Shown here piece after piece: positions 6,180-15,264 of a stretch of DNA of 37,578 nt. Source of the stretch: Pseudomonas defluvii (GTDB lineage: Bacteria > Pseudomonadota > Gammaproteobacteria > Pseudomonadales > Pseudomonadaceae); NCBI RefSeq assembly GCF_001695625.1, contig NZ_MBPN01000047.1, positions 1-37,578 of the forward strand, read 5' to 3'. The notes beneath the pieces were generated by a model. The model searched no databases. It was not told the origin of the DNA and was given only the letters and a program-made list of their open reading frames with translations. Positions within the stretch are counted from its first letter, which is position 1. Each line of letters starts with the position of its first letter. A program made the position numbers and the translations under genes.

Positions 6180-8176
6180 GTGCATCCACGCCTGTCCCGA
6201 CCAGCAAGATCCGCATGAACCCGCCGGTGTTCTACTTCGCGGCAAGCTTCATTCTGTTGTTTGGCCTGGTGGTGATCACCAACCCCACGGCCGCCGGTGA
6301 GTGGCTGTTGGCCGCGCAAAACTGGGCTGCCAATACGGTCGGCTGGTACTACATGTTGGCGATGACGCTGTACCTGGTCTTCGTGGTGGTCACCGCCTTG
6401 TCTGGCTACGGCAAGATCAAGCTCGGTGCCGACCACGACGAGCCCGAGTTCAGTTACCTGTCATGGGCCGGCATGCTGTTCGCCGCCGGTATCAGCATTA
6501 CCCTGTTCTTCTTCTGCGTCTCCGAACCGCTCACCCACTTGCTTCAGCCGCCTCAAGGCGAGGTCGGTACGGTCGAGGCCGGGCGCCAGGCCATGCAGTT
6601 GCTGTTCCTGCATTGGGGCCTGCATGGCTGGGGTGTTTTTGCCTTTGTCGGTATGGCCCTGGCGTATTTCGCCTACCGGCACAACCTGCCATTGGCCCTG
6701 CGTTCGGCGCTGTACCCGCTGATCGGCAAGCGTATCAACGGGCCGATAGGCTATGCAGTGGATGGCTTCGGCATCATCGCCACGGTGTTCGGCCTGGGGG
6801 CCGACATGGGCTTTGGTGTCTTGCACCTGAACGCCGGCCTGGATTACCTGTTCGGTATTTCCCATAGCCATTGGGTGCAAGTTGCGCTGATCACGCTGAT
6901 GATGGGCGCCGCAGTGGCTGTTGCCGTGGCCGGTGTGGACAAGGGCGTGCGGGTGATGTCCGACATCAACATGCTCCTGGCCTGTGGGTTGCTGCTGTTC
7001 GTGCTGTTCGCCGGCCCGACACAGCACCTGTTCAACACGCTGATCCAGAACCTGGGTGATTACCTCGGTGCCTTGCCGCGCAAGAGTTTCGATGTCTATG
7101 CCTACACTCAGGCCAACGACTGGCTGGGTAACTGGACGGTGTTCTACTGGGCCTGGTGGATTGCCTGGGCGCCCTTTGTCGGCCTGTTCATCGCACGGAT
7201 CTCCCGGGGCAGGACGATCCGTGAATTCGTCTTTGGTGTGCTGCTGATTCCACTGGGCTTCACCCTGGCCTGGATGTCGATCTTCGGCAATAGCGCCCTG
7301 ACCCAGGTGCTTGATCATGGCATGACCAGCCTGGCCCAGTCGGCCCTCGACAACCCGTCGATGACCCTTTACCTGCTGCTGGAAACCTACCCGTGGAGCA
7401 AGGCGGTGATCGCTATCACGGTGTTCATCAGCTTTGTCTTCTTCGTCACCTCGGCCGACTCCGGCACCGTGGTGCTGTCGACCTTGTCCGCCCGTGATGG
7501 AAACGCCGATGAAGATGGGCCGAACTGGCTGCGGGTGTTCTGGGGCGCCATGACCGGGCTGATCACCATTGGCCTGCTGTTCGCGGGCAGTATCGACTCG
7601 CTCAAGTCGGCAGTGGTACTGACCTCGTTGCCCTTCTCGGTGATTCTGCTGGCAATGATGTGGGGGCTGCACAAGGCGTTTTACCTGGAGTCGCAGCGGC
7701 AGATTGCCCAACTGCACTCCCTGGCCCCATTCGCCACTTCACGCCGTGGTCGCGGTGGCTGGCGTCAACGTTTGAGCCAGGCCATTCACTTCCCGTCGCG
7801 GGATGAGGTCTACCGGTTCATGGATGACGTGGTGCGCCCGGCGATTGCCGAGGTCACCGAAGTGTTTGCCGAGAAAGGCCTGGCGGTGATTTCCCAGGAA
7901 GACCCGAGCCACGACAATGTCAGCCTGAAGATCGGCCATGGTGAAGAGCAGCCGTTTATCTACCAGGTGCAGATGCGCGGCTATTTCACACCGTCCTTCG
8001 CGTTGGCAGGGCTGGGTACGCAAGAGTTGAAGAACCGTCGCTACTACCGTGCGGAAGTGCACCTGAGTGAAGGCAGCCAGGATTATGACCTGACGGGTTA
8101 CAACAAGGAGCAGATCATCAACGACATCCTCGACCAGTACGAACGGCACCTGCAGTACCTGCACCTGGTGCGCTGA
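6176..8176 (+). CDS. betT: BCCT-family choline/betaine transporter BetT
   Basis: A 666-residue secondary transporter of the betaine-choline-carnitine family, close to E. coli BetT in length. It has about twelve hydrophobic segments over residues 15-510. The Trp-rich family signature is at about residues 317-350 (GNWTVFYWAWWIAWAPFVGLF, followed by RISRGRTIREF), and FVTSADSGT, near residue 425, is typical of the family. A hydrophilic C-terminal domain of about 150 residues (from SLAPFATSRRGRGG) matches BetT-type carriers, where it takes part in osmotic regulation. It imports choline or a related quaternary amine with protons or sodium. It follows a BetI-like palindrome and a possible leader ORF and is convergent with tauD. 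Its place among sulfur genes may be chance; a sulfur-containing substrate cannot be excluded. Confidence 0.9.
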   Translation: MSASTPVPTSKIRMNPPVFYFAASFILLFGLVVITNPTAAGEWLLAAQNWAANTVGWYYMLAMTLYLVFVVVTALSGYGKIKLGADHDEPEFSYLSWAGMLFAAGISITLFFFCVSEPLTHLLQPPQGEVGTVEAGRQAMQLLFLHWGLHGWGVFAFVGMALAYFAYRHNLPLALRSALYPLIGKRINGPIGYAVDGFGIIATVFGLGADMGFGVLHLNAGLDYLFGISHSHWVQVALITLMMGAAVAVAVAGVDKGVRVMSDINMLLACGLLLFVLFAGPTQHLFNTLIQNLGDYLGALPRKSFDVYAYTQANDWLGNWTVFYWAWWIAWAPFVGLFIARISRGRTIREFVFGVLLIPLGFTLAWMSIFGNSALTQVLDHGMTSLAQSALDNPSMTLYLLLETYPWSKAVIAITVFISFVFFVTSADSGTVVLSTLSARDGNADEDGPNWLRVFWGAMTGLITIGLLFAGSIDSLKSAVVLTSLPFSVILLAMMWGLHKAFYLESQRQIAQLHSLAPFATSRRGRGGWRQRLSQAIHFPSRDEVYRFMDDVVRPAIAEVTEVFAEKGLAVISQEDPSHDNVSLKIGHGEEQPFIYQVQMRGYFTPSFALAGLGTQELKNRRYYRAEVHLSEGSQDYDLTGYNKEQIINDILDQYERHLQYLHLVR

Positions 8177-8205
8177 GCCCACTGCCTGCAACCTGCTGGA
8201 CAGGT

Positions 8206-8242
8206 GGCAGCCATCTTGCCCTTTTACCGGGAGGTGGCTGCC
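8206..8242. terminator. hairpin between convergent betT and tauD
   Basis: Eight-base arms GGCAGCCA and TGGCTGCC enclose a partly paired 21-nt loop, in the 73-nt gap between the ends of betT and tauD. There is no strong T-run, so a bidirectional terminator role is tentative. Confidence 0.4.
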
Positions 8243-8249
8243 GCGAGGT

Positions 8250-9083
8250 TCAGAACGGTGCGTCGCCCAGAATCGTCGCCCGGTGCATCACGCGTCGCTG
8301 CGGACGGTAATCGTCTACCGCGTAATGCTGGGTGACGCGGTTGTCCCAGAATGCCACGTCGTTTTCCTGCCAACGCCAGCGAATGGTGAATTCGGGGCGG
8401 GTGGCGTGGGCAAACAACAGGGCGAGCAGCGCCTTGCTCTCTGCCTCGCTGAGCTCGTTGATGCGGGTCGTGAAACCTTCGCTGACAAACAGTGCCTTGC
8501 GCCCGCTAACCGGATGGGTTCTGACCACCGGATGTGAAAGCGGCGGGTTAGCGCGGCGGGTCGCCTCCCAGCGTTCGCGGTCTTCGGCGGTCGTGCCAAA
8601 ACGTTCCAACGGAAACGACTGGGTGAAGTCATGGGTCGCAGTGAGGCCGTCGAGCATCTGCCGCAGGGGTGCCGAAAGGGCCTCAAAGGCGGCGATGCCG
8701 CTGGCCCACAGGGTGTCTCCCCCATAAGCCGGCAACTGCTTGGCACTGAGCACTGCGCCCATCGCCGGGGTTGCCAGGAAGGTTACGTCGGTGTGCCAGA
8801 CGGCGTTGTCGCGCACGTCGGTGACCGCCGTGTCGAGCACCAGCACCTCTGGTGTCTCAGGGACGTTAGGGTAGATCGGGTGAATGTGCAGGTCGCCAAA
8901 GTGCGCAGCGAAGCGTGCTTGCTGGGCAGGCGTCAGCGGTTGATCACGGAAGAACAGTACCTGGTGCTTGAGCAACGCCTGCTCGATGGCATCGCGTTGC
9001 TCGGCATTGATCTCAACACTCAGGTCAATGCCGCTGATCTGTGCGCCCAGTGCCGGGCTCAATGGGGTAATGGTCAGGCTCAT
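8250..9083 (-). CDS. tauD: taurine dioxygenase TauD
   Basis: A 277-residue Fe(II)/2-oxoglutarate-dependent dioxygenase that converts taurine to aminoacetaldehyde and sulfite. The iron ligands are visible as H97-x-D99 in AVWHTDVTF and H253 in TQHYAVDDY, with arginines R264/R268 in [10 protein letters not shown] for binding 2-oxoglutarate. Spacing matches E. coli TauD within two residues. It is the last gene of the leftward tauABCD cluster, 56 nt after tauC, and its end faces betT. The released sulfite enters assimilation. Expression is expected under sulfate limitation with the rest of the operon. Confidence 0.95.
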   Translation of the reverse strand: MSLTITPLSPALGAQISGIDLSVEINAEQRDAIEQALLKHQVLFFRDQPLTPAQQARFAAHFGDLHIHPIYPNVPETPEVLVLDTAVTDVRDNAVWHTDVTFLATPAMGAVLSAKQLPAYGGDTLWASGIAAFEALSAPLRQMLDGLTATHDFTQSFPLERFGTTAEDRERWEATRRANPPLSHPVVRTHPVSGRKALFVSEGFTTRINELSEAESKALLALLFAHATRPEFTIRWRWQENDVAFWDNRVTQHYAVDDYRPQRRVMHRATILGDAPF

Positions 9084-9139
9084 AGGGGTCTCGTTCGGTT
9101 CGGCGCCGAGCTGTCGGCGTGGTCAGTGTCGGTGCGCGA

Positions 9140-9979
9140 TCAATGGCTCTGGCCGTGCCAAGGCACCAGTTTGCGTTGCAGTGCACGCAGGCTCATCTCC
9201 AGGGCGAAGGCGATCAGGGCGATAACCAGAATGCCCAGTACCACCACATCGGTGACCAGAAACTGTGCTGCCGATTGCACCATGAAGCCCAGGCCGCTGG
9301 TGGCGGCGATCAGTTCGGCGGCAACCAGGGTCGACCAGCCGACACCCAGGCCAATACGCACACCGGTAAGAATGTCCGGCAGTGCGCTGGGCAGAATCAC
9401 ATGGCGAATCAGCTGTGCCCGTGTGGCACCCAGCGACTGCGCAGCGCGCAACTTGGCCGGGTCGACCGTGCGCACGCCAGTGGCGGTAGCGATGGCAATC
9501 GGGGCGAAGATCGCCAGGTAGATCAGCAGCACTTTCGACAGCTCGCCGATACCGCACCAGATCACAATCAGGGGCAAATAGGCCAGCGGAGGAATGGGCC
9601 GGTAGAACTCGATCAGTGGGTCGAGAATGCCCCGTGCAATCCGGTTGTGGCCGATGGCGATGCCGATCGGAATGGCGCTGACAATCGCGGCACCCAGGGC
9701 CAGGCCGATACGTCCGAGGCTGGCGCCCAAATGTTGCCAGAGGGTCGACTCCATGTAGCCCTGGGTCAGCAGTAACCAGGCTTTGGACAACACCGCGGCA
9801 GGCGAGGGCAGGAACAGCGGTTCGATCCACTCGGCTGCCGTGACGGCCCACCAGACGGCCAGCAGGCTGATCAGGGTCAGGCCGCTGATCCAGCGGGTGC
9901 TCAGGCTGCGGCGTGCTGCCGTTGTGTGGGCCAAGGGTTTGGCGGCTTTTGCTGCCAACGGAACGTCCAGGCTGCTCAT
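9140..9979 (-). CDS. tauC: taurine ABC transporter permease TauC
   Basis: A 279-residue inner-membrane permease of the SsuC/TauC/NrtB family with about six hydrophobic segments after a basic N-terminal tail. The ATPase-contact loop ([21 protein letters not shown]) lies near residues 185-205, and [19 protein letters not shown] near residue 130 is typical of the family. The ATG at 9979 overlaps the tauB stop as ATGA. It forms the channel for taurine with TauA and TauB. Confidence 0.93.
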   Translation of the reverse strand: MSSLDVPLAAKAAKPLAHTTAARRSLSTRWISGLTLISLLAVWWAVTAAEWIEPLFLPSPAAVLSKAWLLLTQGYMESTLWQHLGASLGRIGLALGAAIVSAIPIGIAIGHNRIARGILDPLIEFYRPIPPLAYLPLIVIWCGIGELSKVLLIYLAIFAPIAIATATGVRTVDPAKLRAAQSLGATRAQLIRHVILPSALPDILTGVRIGLGVGWSTLVAAELIAATSGLGFMVQSAAQFLVTDVVVLGILVIALIAFALEMSLRALQRKLVPWHGQSH

Positions 9980-10770
9980 GCGGACTCCTGCCGCGTGGCG
10001 GCGCTGCGTTGTGAGAACACCCGCGCCAGCACATGCTCGCGGGTTTCGATAAAGCGTGGGTCGGATTTGATCGCCCGGGCCGATTCACCGGCGGCGTAAC
10101 GGCGCCCGAAGTCCAGCGGCAGGCGCTCGACAATCCGCCCCGGATGGGGTGCCAGCAGCACGAGCTCGGTGGCCAGGAACACTGCTTCCTCAATGTCGTG
10201 GGTAATCAGGAACACCGGCTTGGCGGTACGCTGCCACACCTGCAGCAGCAACTCCTGCATCTGCTCGCGGGTGAAGGCATCCAATGCGCCGAAGGGTTCA
10301 TCCATCAGCAGCACCCGCGGGTCGGCTGCCAGCGCGCGGGCCAGGCCCACACGCTGCTTCTGACCACCGGACAGCTGCCAGATACGCCGGCTGCCGAACC
10401 CGGCAAGGTCAACCAGGGCGAGCATTTCGCGGGCCTTCTGTTCCCGTTGCACACGTGGCACACCGGCCAGCTCCAGGCCGAAGGCAACGTTGCTCAGCAC
10501 GTCCTGCCAAGGCAGTAGCGCGTCGTCCTGGAACACCACACCACGCTCGGCGCCGGGGCCTTGCACCGGCTTGCCGTCGAGAGTGATGCGCCCGGCACTG
10601 GGCGCAACAAAGCCGGCGATCAGGTTCAGCAGCGAGGTCTTGCCGCTGCCGGAAGGGCCCAGGGCCACCAGCAACTGCTGTGGGCCCAGGCTCAGGGAGA
10701 TGTCGGCCAGTACCGGCTCGGCCGCACCGAGGTACTGTGCGCTGATGCGCTCCAGCTCAAGCAATGCCAT
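9976..10770 (-). CDS. tauB: taurine ABC transporter ATP-binding protein TauB
   Basis: A 264-residue ABC ATPase with all motifs in place: Walker A (GPSGSGKT, near residue 40), Q-loop ([11 protein letters not shown]), signature LSGGQKQRV, Walker B with catalytic Glu ([12 protein letters not shown]) and switch His ([10 protein letters not shown]). The pattern [19 protein letters not shown] is characteristic of taurine/sulfonate/nitrate importers. It starts 12 nt after the tauA stop and overlaps tauC by four bases. Confidence 0.93.
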   Translation of the reverse strand: MALLELERISAQYLGAAEPVLADISLSLGPQQLLVALGPSGSGKTSLLNLIAGFVAPSAGRITLDGKPVQGPGAERGVVFQDDALLPWQDVLSNVAFGLELAGVPRVQREQKAREMLALVDLAGFGSRRIWQLSGGQKQRVGLARALAADPRVLLMDEPFGALDAFTREQMQELLLQVWQRTAKPVFLITHDIEEAVFLATELVLLAPHPGRIVERLPLDFGRRYAAGESARAIKSDPRFIETREHVLARVFSQRSAATRQESA

Positions 10771-10782
10771 GACAGGCTCCGA

Positions 10783-11760
10783 TCAGTTGGCGATGAATTT
10801 GGCGCTGACGTAGGGCGAGTAGTCCGGCAGTACCGCCTCGACCTTGCCTTGCGCCTTGAGGAAGGTGGCGGTGTCGGTGATGGCCTGGGTGGTCGGTGCG
10901 CCGAGGGCTGCGATCTGGTCATTGGCCAGCGGGAAGACGTTGCCCTGAAGCAGCGCCGGGATATCGGTAGCCTTGGCCCCGGACAGTTTCACCAGCTTGT
11001 CGACGTTGCTTTGGTCGGCAAGCCAGGCTTGCGGGTCTTTGCGGTACTCGGCGTAGGCGTCCAGGGTGACCTTGGCGAAGGCTTTGACGATTTCTGGGTG
11101 TTTGGCGGCAAAGTCCTTGCGCACGATCCAGGCGTCGAAGGTGGGTGTACCGGTCTTGGCCAGTTCGCCGGAGGTGATCAGCACCTTGCCGTTTTCCTTG
11201 GCCACACCCAGTGCCGGGTCCCAGACGTAGGTGGCGTCGATGTCACCACGTTTCCAGGCAGCAATGATGGCGGGCGGCGCCAGGTTGAGGATCTGTACCT
11301 TGGCCGGGTCGATGTTCCACTGCTTCAGCGCGGCCAACAGGCTGTAGTGCCCGGTGGAGACAAACGGCACGGCGATTTTCTTGCCGACCAGGTCTTGCGG
11401 CGAATGGATCCCCGCACCGTCGCGAGCGACCAGTGCTTCGGCGGCGCCAATCTGGGTGGCGATCAGGAAGGTTTCCACCGGCAGCTTACGGGTCGCGGCC
11501 GCCGCCAGAGGGCTTGAGCCCAGGTAGCCGATCTGCACATCACCCGAGGCTACGGCGGTGATCACGTCGGCCCCGCTGTCGAACTTGCGCCAGTCAATGC
11601 TGGCCTTGCTGGCTTTTTCATAATCGCCGTCAACCTGGGCGACTTTCGCCGGGTCAACAGTGGTCTGGTAGGCCACGGTCAGGTCGGCCGCCTGGGTGAA
11701 CCAGCTGGCACCGGCCAGGGTCAGTGCGGCGAACAGGCGCAGCGGCGTATGCAGGGTCAT
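10783..11760 (-). CDS. tauA: taurine-binding periplasmic protein TauA
   Basis: A 325-residue solute-binding protein with a signal peptide cut near residue 24 (FTQA before ADLTVAYQ). Family segments include SGADVITAVASGDVQIGYLG, QIGAAEALVARDGAGI, VGKKIAVPFVSTGHYSLL and GDIDATYVWDPALG. The ATG at 11760 has AAGGAG 6 nt upstream. It is the first gene of tauABCD and delivers taurine to TauBC. The AT-rich element at 11818-11849 lies about 58 nt upstream and probably contains or adjoins the promoter. Confidence 0.94.
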   Translation of the reverse strand: MTLHTPLRLFAALTLAGASWFTQAADLTVAYQTTVDPAKVAQVDGDYEKASKASIDWRKFDSGADVITAVASGDVQIGYLGSSPLAAAATRKLPVETFLIATQIGAAEALVARDGAGIHSPQDLVGKKIAVPFVSTGHYSLLAALKQWNIDPAKVQILNLAPPAIIAAWKRGDIDATYVWDPALGVAKENGKVLITSGELAKTGTPTFDAWIVRKDFAAKHPEIVKAFAKVTLDAYAEYRKDPQAWLADQSNVDKLVKLSGAKATDIPALLQGNVFPLANDQIAALGAPTTQAITDTATFLKAQGKVEAVLPDYSPYVSAKFIAN

Positions 11761-11817
11761 GGAAAACTCCTTCTCAGGCGGAGGGTGATGGGTGATTGAG
11801 AAGAAGGCTAAATGATC

Positions 11818-11849
11818 TAAAAAAATTAAAATAAATAACTTTTAGGAAT
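11818..11849 (-). promoter_or_regulatory. AT-rich element upstream of tauA
   Basis: On the minus strand it begins ATTCCTAAAAGTTATTTAT and continues into an A/T tract. The first half matches the element upstream of the SfnB operon at nearly every position and resembles those upstream of the porin and lsfA. It ends about 58 nt before the tauA ATG. Function as a CysB or other sulfur-starvation site is inferred. Confidence 0.45.
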
Positions 11850-12015
11850 TAGCTTAGGAGCCAATTGCTTTAAGGCGCTTGCGTGTCTGGGGAGGGTGCG
11901 TTGGTTTGGCGATGGGCTGACCACGGTCAACCTCGCCACTGCACGGGTGGGAGAGGATTGAAATGGCTGCGCGGAAAGGCAGGAAGAGAAAAATTCTATT
12001 TTTATGTCAGAAAAA

Positions 12016-12047
12016 TCTTAAAACGTCATAAATAATTCTTTTTAGAT
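12016..12047 (+). promoter_or_regulatory. AT-rich element upstream of the OprD-like porin gene
   Basis: Begins TCTTAAAACGTCATAAAT and ends TTTTTAGAT. It aligns with the minus-strand tauA element (CCTAAAAGTTATTTAT ... TTTTTTAGAT) and with the lsfA element. It lies 180 nt upstream of the porin ATG. Confidence 0.4.
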
Positions 12048-12226
12048 TTATAGGATAGTCATTATTCTTCGGCGCAAACCGGACGCATTAGACCAAAGTC
12101 TTGAAATGAATGGTTACGATTGACTCGAGCCACGCCCTTTGGTGCTAATCGGCTATCGACGTCGAGCGAGGCAAAAGACCCCGCCGACGGAGAATCACAA
12201 GAATTAGAAATGAAAGGAGCAAAAAT

Positions 12227-13555
12227 ATGTACAAGTCCACCCTGGCACTTGCCGTGGCCCTTGGGGTTCTGGCTCAACAAGCAGGTGCTGCCGGATTCGT
12301 TGAAGACAGCAAGCTGTCTGTCAGCTCGCGCACCATGTATTTCGATAACGACAACCGTGAAGAGCACAATAAAGACCAGCGCGAATCAGGCCAGGGCTTC
12401 AAGCTCGACTATCAGTCGGGTTTTACCGAGGGTACGGTAGGTTTCGGTTTTGACGCTCAAGCCGTTTGGGGTATTCACCTGGATGGCGGCAAAGGTCACC
12501 ACCCGGATAACAGCAGCTTTTTTCCAAGCGACTCCGATGGTTCTGCTGTAGATCAGTGGGCGCGCATCGGCGGCAACGCCAAGGCGCGCTTCTCCAAGAC
12601 CGAAGCCCACCTCGGTGGTGCACTGGCACCAAACCTTCCAATCCTCGTAGCCAACGACAGCCGTCTGCTGCCGCAAACCTTTGAAGGTGGCATTGTCACC
12701 TCCAAGGAAATCGACAACGTCACCCTGACCGCAGGTCAGATTGAGCACGCCATGGGCCGTGCTTCAAGCAACAAAACCGGCCTGTCGGTTTCTGGTGCGA
12801 CGCAGGACAGCAACAAGTTCCAGTTTGGCGGCGCCGACTGGAAGGTCACCAAAGACCTGACCCTGCAGTACTACTACTCGAATCTGGAAGACTTCTACAA
12901 GCAGCACTTCCTGGGCTTGGTCCATGTCTACCCGATTGCGAACGACCAGTCGTTCAAGACTGACCTGCGCTACTTCGACAGCAGCTCGGATGGCAAGAAC
13001 GGCCAAACCGGTTATGCCTTTGACAACAACAAGGGCTATGCCAAGAACGCGGGCGAGGTCGACAACAAGACCTGGAGCGCCATGTTCACCTACACCCTGG
13101 GCGGACACTCGCTCATGCTCGGTCACCAACAGGTCAGCGATGACGGTGGTTTCGTCTGGCTGAACCAAGGCAGCGTCACAGACGGAAACGGCAGGCCTGA
13201 AGGCGCTGGTGGCTCCAGCTTCTATCTGTTCACCGATAGTATGGTCAACTCGTTTGTTCGCGCGGGTGAAAACACCACGTTTGGTCAGTACTCCTATGAC
13301 TTCGTTCGTTTGGGTGTGCCTGGTTTGAAGGCATCGGTTTCCTACCTGCGCGGTGAAGATGCCATCAACAAAAGCGGCCACGGCACCTTCAACGAGTGGG
13401 AGCGTGATGCACGTATCGACTACGTGATCCAGGAAGGTACCCTCAAAGGACTCGGCGCTACCCTGCGTCACGGTGTGTACCGTGGCAGCGGCGAAAGCGC
13501 TGCCGATCAGGATCAAACCCGCCTGATCTTCAACTACACCTACACCTTCATGTAA
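12227..13555 (+). CDS. OprD-family outer-membrane porin
   Basis: A 442-residue substrate-specific porin of the OprD/OprE/OprQ family. The N-terminal signal peptide ends at AQQAGA, before AGFVEDSKLSVSSR. The remainder is alternating beta strands (GGADWKVTKDLTLQYYYSNLEDFY, TWSAMFTYTLGGHSLMLGHQ) and ends in the aromatic barrel terminus YTYTFM. The ATG at 12227 has AAAGGAG about 9 nt upstream. Internal family landmarks include GQIEHAMGRASSN and FGQYSYDFVRLGVPGLKASVSYL. Its place between tau and ssu suggests that it admits sulfonates, taurine or sulfate esters across the outer membrane, which is inference. A clear terminator follows. Confidence 0.9.
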   Translation: MYKSTLALAVALGVLAQQAGAAGFVEDSKLSVSSRTMYFDNDNREEHNKDQRESGQGFKLDYQSGFTEGTVGFGFDAQAVWGIHLDGGKGHHPDNSSFFPSDSDGSAVDQWARIGGNAKARFSKTEAHLGGALAPNLPILVANDSRLLPQTFEGGIVTSKEIDNVTLTAGQIEHAMGRASSNKTGLSVSGATQDSNKFQFGGADWKVTKDLTLQYYYSNLEDFYKQHFLGLVHVYPIANDQSFKTDLRYFDSSSDGKNGQTGYAFDNNKGYAKNAGEVDNKTWSAMFTYTLGGHSLMLGHQQVSDDGGFVWLNQGSVTDGNGRPEGAGGSSFYLFTDSMVNSFVRAGENTTFGQYSYDFVRLGVPGLKASVSYLRGEDAINKSGHGTFNEWERDARIDYVIQEGTLKGLGATLRHGVYRGSGESAADQDQTRLIFNYTYTFM

Positions 13556-13568
13556 GTGTCAGTAGAGA

Positions 13569-13597
13569 AAGCCTCGCCTTGGTGCGGGGCTTTTTTT
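13569..13597 (+). terminator. Rho-independent terminator after the porin gene
   Basis: Nine-base stem (AAGCCTCGC with GCGGGGCTT, one wobble pair) and a run of seven T, starting 13 nt after the porin stop codon. Confidence 0.85.
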
Positions 13598-13615
13598 CGA
13601 CCTGAAATTAATAGC

Positions 13616-13645
13616 TCTTAAAGTTATAAATAAATCATTATTTAT
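13616..13645 (+). promoter_or_regulatory. AT-rich element upstream of lsfA
   Basis: TCTTAAAGTTATAAATAA followed by CATTATTTAT. It shares the TCTTAAA-(x)-GTYATAAATAA core with the porin element and lies 67 nt upstream of the lsfA ATG. Confidence 0.4.
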
Positions 13646-13711
13646 TCCTTTTAATTTGCTTCAGGTCGATGCACAGTGGCTCCACCAGAACGTACTTCAA
13701 GGAGCCCCACC

Positions 13712-14350
13712 ATGAGCCTCAGACTCGGCGATATCGCCCCCGACTTCGAACAGGATTCCAGCGCCGGCACGATTCGTTTCCATGAGTGGCTGGGCGACAG
13801 CTGGGGTGTGCTGTTTTCGCACCCGGCGGATTTTACGCCAGTCTGCACCACCGAACTGGGGTTCACTGCCAAGCTCAAGGAGCAGTTCGCCGAACGTGGG
13901 GTCAAGGCCATTGCCCTTTCGGTCGACCCGGTCGAGTCTCATCTGCGCTGGATCGAAGACATCAACGAAACCCAGAACACCGTCGTCAACTTTCCGATCC
14001 TGGCCGACGCCGACCGCAAGGTGTCTGACCTCTATGGCCTGATCCACCCCAATGCCAGCGACACCCTGACCGTGCGTTCCTTGTTCGTGATCGACCCGAA
14101 CAAGAAGATCCGCCTGACCATCACTTACCCTGCCAGCACCGGGCGCAACTTCCACGAGATTCTGCGGGTGATCGACTCACTGCAACTGACCGACAACCAC
14201 AAGGTTGCCACCCCGGCCAACTGGCAGGACGGTGACGAGGTAGTGATCGTGCCGTCACTCAAGGATGAGGACGAAATCAAACGACGCTTTCCCAAAGGCT
14301 ACCGGGCGGTCAAGCCCTACCTGCGCCTGACCCCGCAGCCAAACCGTTGA
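13712..14350 (+). CDS. lsfA: 1-Cys peroxiredoxin LsfA
   Basis: A 212-residue 1-Cys (Prx6-type) peroxiredoxin reducing peroxides. The peroxidatic Cys45 lies in the motif HPADFTPVCTTELG. No resolving Cys is seen in the extended C-terminal dimerisation domain (GDEVVIVPSLKDEDEIKRRF), as in the family. The ATG at 13712 follows AAGGAG; an in-frame extension of 12 codons lacks a ribosome site. Pseudomonas LsfA is known as a sulfate-starvation-induced protein encoded beside ssu genes, which agrees with its place here and with the AT-rich element upstream. It has its own terminator, so it is a separate unit from ssuE. Confidence 0.93.
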   Translation: MSLRLGDIAPDFEQDSSAGTIRFHEWLGDSWGVLFSHPADFTPVCTTELGFTAKLKEQFAERGVKAIALSVDPVESHLRWIEDINETQNTVVNFPILADADRKVSDLYGLIHPNASDTLTVRSLFVIDPNKKIRLTITYPASTGRNFHEILRVIDSLQLTDNHKVATPANWQDGDEVVIVPSLKDEDEIKRRFPKGYRAVKPYLRLTPQPNR

Positions 14351-14388
14351 GTGTGTGACGCATTGCTTTAGCCACAGCAGGGATTTTC

Positions 14389-14414
14389 GGGCCGTTTCGA
14401 CGGCCCTTTTTTTT
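14389..14414 (+). terminator. Rho-independent terminator after lsfA
   Basis: A perfect 7-bp stem GGGCCGT/ACGGCCC with a TTCG tetraloop and eight T, 39 nt after the lsfA stop. Confidence 0.92.
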
Positions 14415-14441
14415 GCGTGGCGTACGGGTTATTCGATATTC

Positions 14442-14456
14442 GTTTATTGAATAAAC
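14442..14456. promoter_or_regulatory. palindrome in the ssuE promoter region
   Basis: GTTTATT-G-AATAAAC is a perfect inverted repeat, 109 nt upstream of the ssuE ATG in a very AT-rich stretch (14428-14500) after the lsfA terminator. It may be part of the binding site of the sulfur regulator controlling ssu; a later TATAGATATATAA could hold the -10. Confidence 0.4.
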
Positions 14457-14565
14457 AAATGAAAAAATATGATTTATAGATATATAAAACAGCTGTTAAG
14501 GTCACTCCATCAACGCGAGATATGCTGCTCGCACCCGTCTCGAAACCGCTAAAGGATACGCTTCA

Positions 14566-15159
14566 ATGTTGGTTGTCTCTCTCGGTGGCAGTCCCAGCGT
14601 GCGTTCACGCTCTGGTGTGTTGCTCGAACGCGCCCGGCACTGGTTGCAAGGCCAGGGTGTGGAAGTGGTGACATTCCAGGTACGCGATTTCCCGGCAGAC
14701 GATCTGCTGCATGCGCGCTTCGACAGCCCTAAGGTTCAGCACTTCCTGCAACTGGTCGAGCAGGCCGATGGCCTGATCGTCGCGACACCGGTGTACAAGG
14801 CGTCGTTCTCCGGTGCGCTGAAGACCCTGCTGGATCTGCTGCCTGAGCGAGCGCTGAGCCACAAGGTGGTATTGCCCATCGCTACCGGCGGCAGTATCGC
14901 CCACATGCTGGCGGTTGATTACGCGCTCAAGCCGGTGCTGTCGGCACTCAAGGCGCAAGAGACCCTGCAAGGGATCTTCGCTGACGACAGCCAGATCGCT
15001 TATGGCGAAGGCAGTGCTGCCGCGCAGTTGCTTCCTGCGTTGGAGCAGCGCCTGAACGAATCGCTGGAACAGTTTCACACTGCCCTGGCCCGTAGGCCAA
15101 AACCCGTTGCACCGGGGCTGTTGAACGAACGTTTGCTCAGTGCTCGCTGGAGCATCTGA
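14566..15159 (+). CDS. ssuE: NADPH-dependent FMN reductase SsuE
   Basis: A 197-residue flavodoxin-like NAD(P)H:FMN oxidoreductase supplying FMNH2 to the alkanesulfonate monooxygenase SsuD. The start [17 protein letters not shown] contains the phosphate-binding loop. The segment [20 protein letters not shown] (near residues 76-95), then [20 protein letters not shown], matches SsuE of E. coli closely. AAAGGA lies 10 nt before the ATG. It is the first gene of ssuEADCBF, preceded by an AT-rich promoter region with a 15-bp palindrome. The reductase may also serve the SfnB-family enzymes at the left end of the window (inference). Confidence 0.94.
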   Translation: MLVVSLGGSPSVRSRSGVLLERARHWLQGQGVEVVTFQVRDFPADDLLHARFDSPKVQHFLQLVEQADGLIVATPVYKASFSGALKTLLDLLPERALSHKVVLPIATGGSIAHMLAVDYALKPVLSALKAQETLQGIFADDSQIAYGEGSAAAQLLPALEQRLNESLEQFHTALARRPKPVAPGLLNERLLSARWSI

Positions 15160-15264
15160 GCCGTAACACGCAACACGCAACGCATTACTCGCACGTCCCA
15201 CCTTACTCGCCCGCCAACGGGCAAGCAGGTGCAGCCTGAACCCTAATCGCAAAAGGAGAGCGCT

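Larger units (their letters stand above)
11761..12226. other. 466-nt divergent intergenic region between tauA and the porin gene
   Basis: No convincing ORF or RNA gene is seen. Two AT-rich blocks (about 11815-11850 and 11985-12065) flank a GC-rich middle and probably carry the divergent promoters. A 10-bp palindrome TCGACGTCGA lies near 12155. The porin leader after the AT block is about 160 nt. Confidence 0.6.

Noticed and set aside
11761..12226. Sigma-54 (GG-N10-GC) promoter for tauA, the porin or the SfnB operon
   Set aside because: SfnR-type control of sulfur genes made this worth checking, but no -24/-12 pair with correct spacing was found by eye.
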